Shown: one piece after another, positions 45,190-54,531 of the stretch | Position numbering within the stretch: the stretch's first letter is position 1 | How the letters are laid out: each line of letters starts with the position of its first letter | NCBI RefSeq assembly: GCF_013372125.1 | Contig: NZ_CP053826.1 | Location: 1,674,001 to 1,738,000 of the forward strand | Direction: 5' to 3' | Length of the DNA stretch: 64,000 nucleotides | Source of the DNA: Campylobacter curvus | GTDB taxonomy: Bacteria; Campylobacterota; Campylobacteria; Campylobacterales; Campylobacteraceae | Notes under the pieces: model-generated | Seen by the model: the letters and a program-made list of their open reading frames with translations, nothing else | Database searches by the model: none | What the model was told of the DNA's origin: nothing | Translations under genes and position numbers: made by a program

Positions 45190-48135
45190 TTAAAATTTGA
45201 TCTCCCATGTAAATTTGAAATTCCTGCCCGGAGCGTAAAATCTTTTGATACCAACGCCCGTATCTTGGTTAATCATGTTATTGGTACCAACTGCCCTTAT
45301 CGATCTAGCTAAATCCCAAGTCATATATTTTTGGTCGGTTATATTGTAAAGCCCAAAGCCAAATGTGAAATTTTTAATAGGCTTAGCATAAGCTATCATG
45401 TCTAAAATGGTATAATTACCACTTCTCCATGCTATAGTACTATCGGTTACAGGTTTTCCTTTTACTATCTTTCCTGCATCTCTTTGACTTTCCCAATACA
45501 TATTATAAGTATCATCCGCCTTTTTCTCCCCTACATCTGTTATATAAAAATCTATACCGTATTTATCACCCGGTGTAGAGTAGCCTAGCGTATATACAGA
45601 AGTTGTAGGCTGAATGGCATTCATGGGGATAGTATCATTCATCCTGCCTTTTTGATGAGTAAATTTGTATCCTACTCTAAAGCCCCTTAGTGAAGATGAA
45701 ATTTCATCTAGCTCCAATCGAGAATTTATCTCAAATCCAGTTACTTTTGCTTTATCTCTATTTATATTTTGCCAAAAAGGATAAGCTATACCGCTACCAA
45801 TATCAACAGGCTTTTCTCCAAGATATGCTAGATCTATAAAATTTTCATAGTCAGTCTTAAAAACACTAAAACTAGCAAAGCTTTGATTTTTATAAAAAGT
45901 AAGAGCAGCTTCTTTTGTCTTTGCTATCTCAGCTTTTAGATTAATATTTGGCGAGATAGAAAAACTTGGATGTTTAAAAGTCATATACATCTCATCTGCT
46001 GTTGGAGCACGAAAACCTTTTGAATACTTCACTTGAAATCTCATAAAAGACAAAGGGTCTAAATTTACACCAAGTGAATAAGAGTCGCTCTTAAATTCTT
46101 TATCTTGTAGCAATATCGCTAAATTTTGTCTAAGATTTTCTAACACACAAGGAGAATTGTAGGCGCCATTGGCATAAGGATCGCAATTATATGGTACTGG
46201 CACAAAGATACCCACTATCATTCCGTGTGGTATAGGAATATTGCTATTATATTTTGGCTGATGTTTGACTTTATCATATCTATAATTTAAATCAAATCCT
46301 AGCCAATCCGCAATCTTCATATCGTCACCGATATAAAATGCAGAAGTTTTAGTGGTTACGGGTACAAGATAGCTGTGGATATCGTTTGTATTTTGTTTTA
46401 CATTTGAGCCATTTGGCCAATTTCCCGGATTTGGCTGGTAAATCCCATTTGCATCAGGAGTGCTATCCGATCCTATAAACCAATCAGACCACCACTGGAT
46501 ATTACCTCCTCTAAATCCATCTTTATTCACCATACTTTTATTTGTTTTACTATAAAGCATACCGTATTTCATAGAGTGCTCTGTACCTAGTAGTGTAAAT
46601 TCTTTATCAAAATCTATATTGAATTGCTTTGTATCAGTGTTTAGATCCCTATCATTATAAAAACTCACGTGGCGACCAGCTCTGCCTGGAACTATAAATG
46701 ATGTATCTTCTTTTGCGGTAGTCCATCCTAAATCTTTTGTTTTAGTTTTGATATAACCATATTTTTTACCATTTCTTTCTATGATTTCTATATCTCTTTC
46801 TACAAATCTATAAACGCTACTCCATTCTTCATCTGTCTTTTGAAGAACCTTAAATTTCTTTGTGCAGTCTATTTTAGAACAGTCAAGATATGTCCTTTCT
46901 ATCGAATACTCTTGATAGTCAGTTCCTTGATGAAGCTCTTGTCCAGCAGAATTTTTAATGGTAGTTCCATAATCATACTCTGCCGTTAGTTCATTACCAC
47001 TTTTATCAACCGTTTTATGAGCTCCACCACCGCTATCAATATGTAGCCCTTGTGGATTTTGTACCTCTCTACACTCTGAGCCAGTACAAAATTCATCAGT
47101 TCTGGCGGTATTTGTTATCTTTTGTTTAGAGTATGATATCTTAAAACTATCCCAAAAAGGAGTCTCTACAAAGCTCTCATAAGTATATTGTGTATTCGTT
47201 CTAGTTGATTTGTCGTTATTTACTCTACCTCCATCGTAAAATATATTTGTCATAGTGCTTGGTCTTAATGTATAAGAAAAGTCTTCCCCTACTGAACCTA
47301 TTTTGGAATCATCATGCATTACACTAAATCTATGCTCTTCGCTTGGTTGAAAGCCTATTTTTATCATAGTGCTTTTGCGAGTTATGTTATATGGATCTAC
47401 CTTTTCCCTTTCTCTACCAACTTTATGCCTATCTTCTTCAGGAGAATATATATCGTAAAAATAATTCTTTGTTTCGTGTCCGTTCCTGTTTGTATTTATG
47501 ACTAATATATCAAACCACTTGACCCTGGCAGCAGCGCTAATGGATCTAAAATTTTGACTATCTCTACTTTGGTAACCATTTTTAAAACCAAAATACCAGT
47601 TCTTATCTATCAGATAATCCCTTGCATCTTTGGTCTCAAACATCACAGAGCCACCAAGTGCACCTGAGCCTGTCTTTATAGAGTCGGCACCTTTTGTTAT
47701 GGTAGCTAGCTTGACGTTTTCCATCTCTACGCCGTTGCGGGTATTGTTAAAATTTCCGTATCCTTCGAATAGCTCTCTAAAGCCTTGAGACGAAAGCGTC
47801 TCGGCCTGATGAAGCCCATCGATAGTGATAGCTACGCGGTTTTCGTCTACACCACGTATGGCATATCCGCTAGCGCCAAATCTTCCCGCCTCTACGACCG
47901 TTACGCCGGTTTCGTATTTTACGAGGTCTCTACTGTCTGAAACCTGCTGTTTGCTAAGCGTCTCAGCGCTCTTCTTAGTCTCTCCGACCTTTTTGGTCTT
48001 CACATCGTCATCAGGCGTCGTGCCGATAACTTCGATACTATCTAGCTTTACATCCTTTTCGTCTGCTGCGAATAACCCTCCTGCGTTTAGGATCAATAAA
48101 GCAATCAAAGACAACTTTAATCTGTTGCCACTCAT
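45190..48135 (-). CDS. TonB-dependent receptor, haem/haemoglobin-transferrin type
   Basis: A 981-residue outer membrane receptor. After a signal peptide (about 1-23) comes a plug domain with SIEVIGT, GVTVVEAGRFGASGYAIRGVD and ITIDGLHQAE, then a 22-strand barrel ending in NFKFTWEIKF with a terminal Phe. The plug and RFYAPGRNF end resemble the TonB haemoglobin/transferrin/lactoferrin receptor group. Two disulfide-like Cys pairs occur in extracellular loops. It stands alone behind tRNA-Sec, and a loose Fur-like box lies upstream, so iron control is likely. Ligand not proven. Confidence 0.85.
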   Translation of the reverse strand: MSGNRLKLSLIALLILNAGGLFAADEKDVKLDSIEVIGTTPDDDVKTKKVGETKKSAETLSKQQVSDSRDLVKYETGVTVVEAGRFGASGYAIRGVDENRVAITIDGLHQAETLSSQGFRELFEGYGNFNNTRNGVEMENVKLATITKGADSIKTGSGALGGSVMFETKDARDYLIDKNWYFGFKNGYQSRDSQNFRSISAAARVKWFDILVINTNRNGHETKNYFYDIYSPEEDRHKVGREREKVDPYNITRKSTMIKIGFQPSEEHRFSVMHDDSKIGSVGEDFSYTLRPSTMTNIFYDGGRVNNDKSTRTNTQYTYESFVETPFWDSFKISYSKQKITNTARTDEFCTGSECREVQNPQGLHIDSGGGAHKTVDKSGNELTAEYDYGTTIKNSAGQELHQGTDYQEYSIERTYLDCSKIDCTKKFKVLQKTDEEWSSVYRFVERDIEIIERNGKKYGYIKTKTKDLGWTTAKEDTSFIVPGRAGRHVSFYNDRDLNTDTKQFNIDFDKEFTLLGTEHSMKYGMLYSKTNKSMVNKDGFRGGNIQWWSDWFIGSDSTPDANGIYQPNPGNWPNGSNVKQNTNDIHSYLVPVTTKTSAFYIGDDMKIADWLGFDLNYRYDKVKHQPKYNSNIPIPHGMIVGIFVPVPYNCDPYANGAYNSPCVLENLRQNLAILLQDKEFKSDSYSLGVNLDPLSFMRFQVKYSKGFRAPTADEMYMTFKHPSFSISPNINLKAEIAKTKEAALTFYKNQSFASFSVFKTDYENFIDLAYLGEKPVDIGSGIAYPFWQNINRDKAKVTGFEINSRLELDEISSSLRGFRVGYKFTHQKGRMNDTIPMNAIQPTTSVYTLGYSTPGDKYGIDFYITDVGEKKADDTYNMYWESQRDAGKIVKGKPVTDSTIAWRSGNYTILDMIAYAKPIKNFTFGFGLYNITDQKYMTWDLARSIRAVGTNNMINQDTGVGIKRFYAPGRNFKFTWEIKF

Positions 48136-48219
48136 AAAAACTCCTTGAATTTATTAAAAATTTTGATTACACGATATATAGCAATTTATATAATCTTTAT
48201 CAATTTTTGAGCGTATTTT

Positions 48220-48238
48220 AAAATGAAAATTATTAAAA
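48220..48238. promoter_or_regulatory. Possible Fur box of the large TonB receptor gene
   Basis: AAAATGAAAATTATTAAAA matches 13 of 19 bases of the GATAATGATAATCATTATC consensus, 85 nt upstream of the receptor start. In such AT-rich DNA this is weak. Confidence 0.3.
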
Positions 48239-48319
48239 CTTTATTAAAAATAAAAAAAATTGATTAGTTTTGGATAAATAAATTATTATAAATTACGAAA
48301 GGATCGGTAGTATCGATGA

Positions 48320-49339
48320 TCAAAATTTCACACGCGGGTTGATGTTTAGCTCGTTATGCTTCACAAACTCGCCTTTTAGGTATTTCTCGCGGCCCGCGCG
48401 TGCTATCATCGCGGCGTTATCGGAGCAAAATTCAAGCGGAGCTAAAAGTAGCTCGCAACCGCTTTCAAGGCATAGTCGCTCGATACGAGAGCGTAAATTC
48501 AGGTTCGCACTCGCTCCACCCACGATGCCAAAGCGCTTAAACTGGCGCTCTTTGAAAATTTTAGTCAGCTTATCCATGATGTGCGCGCAGGCTGCATTTT
48601 CAAAAGCGTAGCAAATGTCCGCCATATCGTCGTTTGAGAGCTCGCGATCTGTCGCGCCTGCTAAATTTTGGCCTTTTATCTTTTCTATCTCAAGCCTCAC
48701 TTGGTTTTTAAGCCCGGAAAAGCTATACTCCAGCCGTTTATCGTGCAAAAGCGGGATAGTAAATTTAAACCTCTGCTTGTCTTTGCATTGCTGCGCTAAA
48801 TTTTGCACCGCCGCGCCGCCAGGGTAGCCAAGCTGCATCATCTTAGCCACCTTATCAAAGCTCTCACCAAAGCTATCGTCGCTAGTGCCGGCAAGCAGTG
48901 AAATTTTACCCGCCGTATCGATGTCAAGCACCATCGTATGCCCGCCGCTTACCAGCAAGACGCCAAGTGGGAATTTCGCCTCGCAGCCCAAAAACAGCGA
49001 ATAGATATGCCCCACCAGATGATTTACGGCGATGAGCGGCACATTTAGCGCCACACTAAGGGCCTTTGCCATGCTCACGCCTCCTATCAGGCTCACGCTA
49101 AGGCCGGGCTCATTTGTGACGGCGATAGCCTTTATCTCTTTAAATTTTGGCTTTATCTCTTCAAGTAGCGCCGGCAGTGCCTTTGTATGAAGCCTCGCGG
49201 CAAGCTCCGGCACTACGCCGCCAAAGGGGCTGTGCTCGCTTTCTTGAGAGATCTTTTTATGATAAAGCAGCTTTAAATTTTTGATATCCAAAAGCGCAAC
49301 CGAGCTATCGTCGCAGCTGCTTTCTATACCAAGTATCAT
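48320..49339 (-). CDS. tsaD: tRNA N6-threonylcarbamoyladenosine synthase subunit TsaD
   Basis: A 339-residue ASKHA-fold protein that transfers the threonylcarbamoyl group to A37 of ANN-decoding tRNAs. It has ILGIESSCDDSSVAL, and the metal-binding His107 and His111 in NHLVGHIYS. Length is normal. Its ATG overlaps the pgp1 stop (ATGA), and GGAG lies before it. Position next to pgp1 matches C. jejuni Cj1344c. Confidence 0.96.
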   Translation of the reverse strand: MILGIESSCDDSSVALLDIKNLKLLYHKKISQESEHSPFGGVVPELAARLHTKALPALLEEIKPKFKEIKAIAVTNEPGLSVSLIGGVSMAKALSVALNVPLIAVNHLVGHIYSLFLGCEAKFPLGVLLVSGGHTMVLDIDTAGKISLLAGTSDDSFGESFDKVAKMMQLGYPGGAAVQNLAQQCKDKQRFKFTIPLLHDKRLEYSFSGLKNQVRLEIEKIKGQNLAGATDRELSNDDMADICYAFENAACAHIMDKLTKIFKERQFKRFGIVGGASANLNLRSRIERLCLESGCELLLAPLEFCSDNAAMIARAGREKYLKGEFVKHNELNINPRVKF

Positions 49340-50637
49340 TTAAACTCCACCAAGATCATACCGGCAAATTTATCGGCGCCGCCATCGTTTCGGTAAAATT
49401 CCACGCGGTAGACTTTGCTTTCTTTATCGACGGCATAAGAGCCGCTCATTTGCCTTTTAGCTATCTCCTCGCCCGCCTCGTCGCCACTCTTGCCGCTGTA
49501 TCCGATGACATTTGTGCGCACGCTAGGGATCTTTAAAATTTTAAAGCTGTTTTTGAGCGAAATTTTATCCCCGCTTTTGGCTGAAATTTGCTTGCCATCA
49601 GCGACCAGCGCGATATCTTTTAAAACGGGTGCATACTCGAAATACTGCGGATTTAGCTTTGTCACAAAGCGGTTTCCATACTGCACCTTGTAGCCGTTAC
49701 CGTCCTTTAAAACGGCGATGAGAGGGTTTGACGAGCTGTATCTTAGCTCGCCCTTTTTTAGCGGGACGAAATTTAGACTGCCTTTTAGATTGTGGATATT
49801 CAGCACGAAAGCATCGTCAAAGAGACTCAGGCGGATCTCCTTTTCTATCGCCTTTTTCACCTCCTTTACGTTCAGCGCGAAAGGTCGCGTAAATTCTATC
49901 CCCGCTACGCGCATGTATTCCTCGATGGCCAGCAGATGATAGTAGGTGCGCTGCTCGGCGTTTAAATTTTTGCTCGCTTCGTTTGCAAATGCCGACTTGC
50001 TCTGCGTCACAGCGTAATACGTGAGGCTCTTTAGCATCTCTTTATCGCCAAGTGCGGTGTGTGTGTTTTTGATGTGATAAGCATGCTTGGCGTCGAGTAA
50101 ATGAGCGTTTATGACGTCTCTCACCCTAGCCGCTACGCCCTCTAAATTTTCGTACCTAGCGCCCTTTAGACTGCTTTGATCTATTATGCAGGTATTGCCC
50201 CATTTGTCAGGATTTTCGTCCTTATTTACGAAAGTGTCGCGGTAATACCCGCTGCCATCGTGTAAATTTAAGATGATAGATACGTTTTTGTCCGTTATCA
50301 CGTCTTTGATGCGCATTACCGCGTCATAGTCTGGATCGCCCCTGTCGATGTGCGCAAATTTACGGTTCATGTCGCCTTTGGTGCCGCGGCTTCGCTGGAT
50401 GATGCTTGGGAAATTTAGATTTGGCACGACCCAGAGGCTGCCTTTTGTGATGTTGTAGTCCGTCGCCACGATAGAAGCGGCCAGAAATCCTCCCGGCTCA
50501 TCGCCTTGTATGCCGCCTATCAAAAGCATCGTATTGTCGCTTGGCACGCCCTTTTTGATGAGCGCGTATTCTAAATTTTTACCTTGTAAAAATGCGCAAA
50601 ACAGCGCCAAAATAGCCAAAATTTTTAAAATTTTCAC
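49336..50637 (-). CDS. pgp1: Peptidoglycan DL-carboxypeptidase Pgp1
   Basis: About 433 residues, exported, M14 metallopeptidase that trims tripeptides of peptidoglycan to dipeptides and is required for helical cell shape in C. jejuni. The metal ligands appear as GGIQGDE (Q44 and E47, Gln in place of the usual His) and NLHDG (H126), which matches C. jejuni Pgp1. I choose the GTG at 50637 since GGAGG lies 5 nt upstream; the ATG at 50649 overlaps that site. It is followed by tsaD. Confidence 0.9.
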   Translation of the reverse strand: MKILKILAILALFCAFLQGKNLEYALIKKGVPSDNTMLLIGGIQGDEPGGFLAASIVATDYNITKGSLWVVPNLNFPSIIQRSRGTKGDMNRKFAHIDRGDPDYDAVMRIKDVITDKNVSIILNLHDGSGYYRDTFVNKDENPDKWGNTCIIDQSSLKGARYENLEGVAARVRDVINAHLLDAKHAYHIKNTHTALGDKEMLKSLTYYAVTQSKSAFANEASKNLNAEQRTYYHLLAIEEYMRVAGIEFTRPFALNVKEVKKAIEKEIRLSLFDDAFVLNIHNLKGSLNFVPLKKGELRYSSSNPLIAVLKDGNGYKVQYGNRFVTKLNPQYFEYAPVLKDIALVADGKQISAKSGDKISLKNSFKILKIPSVRTNVIGYSGKSGDEAGEEIAKRQMSGSYAVDKESKVYRVEFYRNDGGADKFAGMILVEFK

Positions 50638-50655
50638 ACTATCCTCCATCGATAG

Positions 50656-51894
50656 CTAGTAGCCCTCGTAATGCCTGCTCTTTGGCAAGAATAAATTTAA
50701 AACTATGCCGGTGACCGCGCCAAGTCCGATACCAGTAAAGCTCACCACTCCAAAATCAAGCACCATACCGCCTATGGCAAAGACAAAGATGAGCGCGACG
50801 ATGATCATGTTTCTAGGATCGGCCAGATCGACTTTGTTTTTTATCAGCGTCTCCATGCCTACGCTTGCGATTATGCCAAAAAGCAGCAGCATTATACCGC
50901 CGATCACCGGAGCCGGGATAGTAGAGAGCGCGGCTCCTAGCTTACCGACAAAGGCCAGCACGATAGCCGTTATTGAGGTCCATGTCATGACCCCCGGATT
51001 ATAGGCCTTTGTTATGCTGACTGCGCCCGTTACCTCCGAGTATGTCGTATTTGGCGGACCTCCGAAAAAGGCAGCCAGCGATGTCGCCAGCCCGTCGCCA
51101 AGCAGCGTGTTTTTAAGTCCGGGATTTTTGAGGAAATTTTCCTTCGTTACGTTCGAGATAGCTAGCATATCGCCGATATGCTCGATAGCAGGGGCGATCG
51201 CGATAGGTATCATGTAGAGGATCGCGTCTAGCTCGAAGCTTGGGGCGCTGAAATTTGGCAGCTTAAACCAAGCCGCCTCAATAATCGGGACGAAATTTAC
51301 CATCCCGAAAAAATAAGCCGCCACATAACCCACGAGTATGCCGCAAAGTATCGGCACCAGGCGTAAGATACCGCGCCCTATCATCATTACGATTATCGTG
51401 GCTACTAGTGAGATGCCCGCCACTATGAGCGCCTCGGTCTGCGCATAGGCGCTTTGGCCTTTACCCATCGCCATATTCACGGCTGCCGGCGAGAGGATGA
51501 GACCTATGGTCATTATCACGGGGCCCACGACCACGGGCGGTAAAATTTTATGTAAAAAGCCCTCGCCGCGAAAGCGCACGATGAAGCTTAGCACCACGTA
51601 AAAAAGTCCGGCAAACACCACGCCGCCCATGGTAGCCGCTACGCCCCACTCCTTTATGCTAAAAGTCATCGGCGCGATAAATGCAAACGAGCTCGCCAAA
51701 AATATCGGCGGAACGTTTTTGCGCGTTATTATCTGAAAAAGCAGTGTGCCAAGGCCCGCCGTAAAAAGCGCTACGTTCGCGTCAAGCCCCGTTAGTATCG
51801 GCACCAACACAAGTGCGCCAAACGCCACGAACAAAAACTGAACGCCGATGATGCTATCTTTTAGACTAAAGTGATAGCCCTCATATTTTTGCAT
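50656..51894 (-). CDS. uraA: Uracil permease, NCS2 family
   Basis: A 412-residue membrane protein with about 14 spans and the NCS2 signatures AIEHIGDMLAISNVT and PNTTYSEVTGAVS, closest to uracil:proton symporters. With upp at 1.4 kb it would allow use of external uracil. It is inserted between pgp1 and dxr compared with C. jejuni. The start overlaps the dxr end by 14 nt, with AAGGGG before the ATG, so it is cotranscribed. Confidence 0.9.
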   Translation of the reverse strand: MQKYEGYHFSLKDSIIGVQFLFVAFGALVLVPILTGLDANVALFTAGLGTLLFQIITRKNVPPIFLASSFAFIAPMTFSIKEWGVAATMGGVVFAGLFYVVLSFIVRFRGEGFLHKILPPVVVGPVIMTIGLILSPAAVNMAMGKGQSAYAQTEALIVAGISLVATIIVMMIGRGILRLVPILCGILVGYVAAYFFGMVNFVPIIEAAWFKLPNFSAPSFELDAILYMIPIAIAPAIEHIGDMLAISNVTKENFLKNPGLKNTLLGDGLATSLAAFFGGPPNTTYSEVTGAVSITKAYNPGVMTWTSITAIVLAFVGKLGAALSTIPAPVIGGIMLLLFGIIASVGMETLIKNKVDLADPRNMIIVALIFVFAIGGMVLDFGVVSFTGIGLGAVTGIVLNLFLPKSRHYEGY

Positions 51895-52978
51895 TTAGTC
51901 CCCTTTTTGCAAATTTTCTAACCTCTGCGTCGATCGCAAAAATTTCATCTTTTGTCTCTATTTTCACATCGGCAAATCTCTTCGCCGCAGCCAAAACGAT
52001 GCGAGAGATATCCAAAAACCCGCACTCGCCCTTTAAAAACGCAAACACTCCGACCTCGTTTGCGGCATTTATCACCACGCCAAGATCGGGGCACTGCAAG
52101 ACCTGCTCTTTTAGCGAAAAGATCGGATACTTCTTTAAATTTATTTTATGAAATTTTATATCTTTAAGAGCTAGCAGATCAGCGTGCGCTACGACATTTT
52201 CGCTCACGTTTTCAAGCACGGCATGCGCGATAGCCAGCTTCATATCAGCACGCGAGATATGCGCGGTGCAAGAGCCGTCCACAAACTCCACCAAGGCATG
52301 CACCATCGATGTAGGCTCGATGAGAGCGTCGATCCTGCTCGTGCCGTAAAGCCAAAAAGCCTCCATGACTTCAAAGAGTTTGTTCGCCATCGTGGCGCTA
52401 TCTATCGTGATCTTTGCGCCCATGCTCCAGTTTGGATGTTTCAAAGCGTCACTTGGCGTGACTTTGGCTAAATTTTTTATCGGCGTGCGGTAAAACGCCC
52501 CGCCGCTTGCGGTGATTACGAGGCGGCTTGGTGCGGTGCGGTTTTGCAGTAAAAATTTAAGCCCGAAATGCTCGCTATCAATAGGCGAAATTTTGGCTGT
52601 ATCCAGAAATTTACCGCCTGCGACCAGGCTTTCTTTATTTGCCAGTGCTAGGCTTTTGCCAAGCTCTTGCGTCTTTAGACTAGGTGCGAGCCCTGCAAAT
52701 CCCACGAGAGCATTTACCACCTTTTGGCTGTGGCAGGCCTCAAGCATCTCAAGCAGACCCTTTGCACCTATAAAAATTTGAGATTTTTTTAAAATTTTGA
52801 CCTCGCTAGCTAGGCTTTCATCTGCTACACAGACGAATTTAGGCCTAAATTTAGCGATCTGCTCGTTTAAAAGAGCGATATTTTTAGCGCAGCTTAGCGC
52901 CTCAACGCTTACGCCGTGACGAGAGCAAATTTCAAGAGTGTTCGTACCGATAGAGCCCGTAGAGCCTAGTATTACCAC
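51881..52978 (-). CDS. dxr: 1-deoxy-D-xylulose-5-phosphate reductoisomerase
   Basis: About 365 residues; the second step of the MEP isoprenoid pathway, making MEP from DXP with NADPH. ILGSTGSIGTNTL is the NADPH site. LANKESLVAGG, PIDSEH and TIDSATMANKLFE hold the metal and substrate residues. The GTG at 52978 fits the family start and leaves only 7 nt of overlap with cdsA; a TTG 12 nt upstream is the alternative. Confidence 0.95.
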   Translation of the reverse strand: MVILGSTGSIGTNTLEICSRHGVSVEALSCAKNIALLNEQIAKFRPKFVCVADESLASEVKILKKSQIFIGAKGLLEMLEACHSQKVVNALVGFAGLAPSLKTQELGKSLALANKESLVAGGKFLDTAKISPIDSEHFGLKFLLQNRTAPSRLVITASGGAFYRTPIKNLAKVTPSDALKHPNWSMGAKITIDSATMANKLFEVMEAFWLYGTSRIDALIEPTSMVHALVEFVDGSCTAHISRADMKLAIAHAVLENVSENVVAHADLLALKDIKFHKINLKKYPIFSLKEQVLQCPDLGVVINAANEVGVFAFLKGECGFLDISRIVLAAAKRFADVKIETKDEIFAIDAEVRKFAKRGLNAKI

Positions 52979-53703
52979 GAAAGCGCCCAAAGAAGTGCAA
53001 CGACGCCAAATAGATATCCGTCTATCCTGTCAAGCATACCGCCATGTCCCGGGAAAAGCCCGCCGCTGTCCTTGACCCCACCGGCGCGCTTTAGATAGCT
53101 CTCGAAAAGATCGCCCCAAATGGCAAAAACGCAGACTAAAAAGCTAGTAAAGATGATCTGTAAAAAGCCGTCCATCACGAGGTTGCCGCAAATCGTGCCG
53201 ACTATGGTGCCGGCTATCACGCCGCCTGCGACGCCCTCTATCGTTTTGTTCGGAGAGCTTGGACTAAAGGGGTGCTTGCCGACGGCCTTGCCGGTAAAAT
53301 AGGCCGCAGTATCGCTGGCTGCGACGCTCAAAATGAGCCATACCAGATACCCTAGACCATACTCCGAGTAAAGCATCCACATCATAAATATCGGCGTAGT
53401 CGGATAGATGAAAGGCAAAACACTGCTTAAGCTCTGGCTCTTGACATGCGCCAGCACTGAGGCTACTAGCATGATAGCCAGCATCGCGATAAATATAGGG
53501 TTTGTAAAAAATGTGAGCGAATAAAAAACAAGCGCTATGAAAACTAGCTGCTTATGCTCGATACCGTAGAGCTTGAGCGCCTCGCAAAATGCAAAATAAA
53601 GCACGATGCCTAGCAAGACGAAATTTAAAATATAGCTGTTTATGAAAAATACTATCAAGACAGCCGCTAGCATAAGCACGCCCGTTACGATACGAGATGT
53701 CAT
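52972..53703 (-). CDS. cdsA: Phosphatidate cytidylyltransferase
   Basis: A 243-residue inner membrane enzyme with about seven spans that makes CDP-diacylglycerol for phospholipids. The C-terminal signature is visible as KDSGGLFPGHGGMLDRIDG. AAGGAGAT precedes the ATG, and an extended -10 lies upstream. It leads the cdsA-dxr-uraA-pgp1-tsaD series, all joined by overlaps or short gaps. Confidence 0.95.
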   Translation of the reverse strand: MTSRIVTGVLMLAAVLIVFFINSYILNFVLLGIVLYFAFCEALKLYGIEHKQLVFIALVFYSLTFFTNPIFIAMLAIMLVASVLAHVKSQSLSSVLPFIYPTTPIFMMWMLYSEYGLGYLVWLILSVAASDTAAYFTGKAVGKHPFSPSSPNKTIEGVAGGVIAGTIVGTICGNLVMDGFLQIIFTSFLVCVFAIWGDLFESYLKRAGGVKDSGGLFPGHGGMLDRIDGYLFGVVALLWALSW

Positions 53704-53736
53704 CTTATCTCCTTAATATGCCTAAAATTTAAGCGC

Positions 53737-53745
53737 ATTATAGCA
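53737..53745 (-). promoter_or_regulatory. Extended -10 promoter of cdsA
   Basis: TGCTATAAT on the minus strand, 34 nt before the cdsA ATG. It gives the cdsA operon its own promoter, downstream of the inserted MITE copy F. Confidence 0.6.
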
Positions 53746-53846
53746 TTTAAATTTTAAGAGGTTATTTACCAAATTTATATGAGTGAAATTTTCAAGCGAA
53801 GTTTCGTTTGCCCAAGCGTTTAAAATTTCAAAGGAGCGGGAATTCT

Positions 53847-54177
53847 GGCTCTGTTTTGACAAAGTATTGACGCCCTTAAACAAACGCTTCAATCTTATTT
53901 ACTCCAGGAGCAACCTAGCACAGACGCGAACAAGGTTTCAAGGAAATCTTTTTTTGCTTCGCAAAAAACTACTCAGCCCCTGCGGGCTTGCCTAATTTTT
54001 CGTTTCGTTGCACTCACGACTGCTAGCGAAAGTGCAGAGCAAGTAGCCGTTCCCCTGCTTGCGAGAGTAGCGAACGAAGCGAAGCAGAAACATCGGCGGC
54101 GATAAGCTCGCTACTAAGATTTGACTACGCTAGAATGTTTAAAATTTTAAAAATCAACACCTTATCAAAACAGAGCC
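53847..54177 (+). mobile_element. MITE-like element, copy F (331 bp, long inverted ends)
   Basis: Left end GGCTCTGTTTTGACAAAG continuing to TATTGA; right end, on the other strand, GGCTCTGTTTTGATAAGG continuing to TGTTGA: about 24 bp with three mismatches. This end type differs after GGCTCTGTT from that of copy A, so there are two subtypes. The body is longer but shares CATCGGCGGCGATAAGCTCGC and AGATTTGACTACGC with copies A and D. A clear 8-bp duplication is not seen (GGAATTCT against AAAATTTA). It separates the coiled-coil gene from cdsA. Confidence 0.8.
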
Positions 54178-54182
54178 AAAAT

Positions 54183-54521
54183 TTATATCTTTATATCAAG
54201 CACATGCCCCTCGTTAAGGCTCTCGTCCTCTTGTTGCTGGCTTTCGTAGCTCTCGTTTTGCTGGCTTTCTTGCTGCGAGCTTTGCTCGAAAGCGCCCGCC
54301 TCTTGCTCGCCCTTTTCTTTTTCGTGCTGATTTTGTGGGTCTATTTTATATGTCTCCTCGGCAGGGCGGATCTGCTTTACTTCGCCCTCTTGCTCGCCGG
54401 CAAGCTGCGTAGCCAGGGCCGCTTGCATGTCAAATCTGGCTTGATTGTTCGCTTGCACTTGCGAGACTACAGGCGCGTTTTGGTTGATAAAAGTTGTATT
54501 TCCTATCGGTGTTACTGACAT
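54183..54521 (-). CDS. Small Gln/Glu-rich coiled-coil protein (Cj1348 position)
   Basis: A 112-residue protein without a known domain. The first half is ordinary (MSVTPIGNTTFINQNAPVV); the second (about 60-105) is very rich in Gln, Glu and Ser and is probably disordered or coiled. In C. jejuni a small coiled-coil gene sits at the same place beside the NFACT gene. AAGGTG lies before the ATG, and its start follows the NFACT stop by 10 nt. Function unknown. Confidence 0.7.
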   Translation of the reverse strand: MSVTPIGNTTFINQNAPVVSQVQANNQARFDMQAALATQLAGEQEGEVKQIRPAEETYKIDPQNQHEKEKGEQEAGAFEQSSQQESQQNESYESQQQEDESLNEGHVLDIKI

Positions 54522-54531
54522 TTTGCACCTT

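Noticed and set aside
53783-53995. 70-codon plus-strand frame
   Set aside because: It runs into the repeat element copy F and has no recognisable features.
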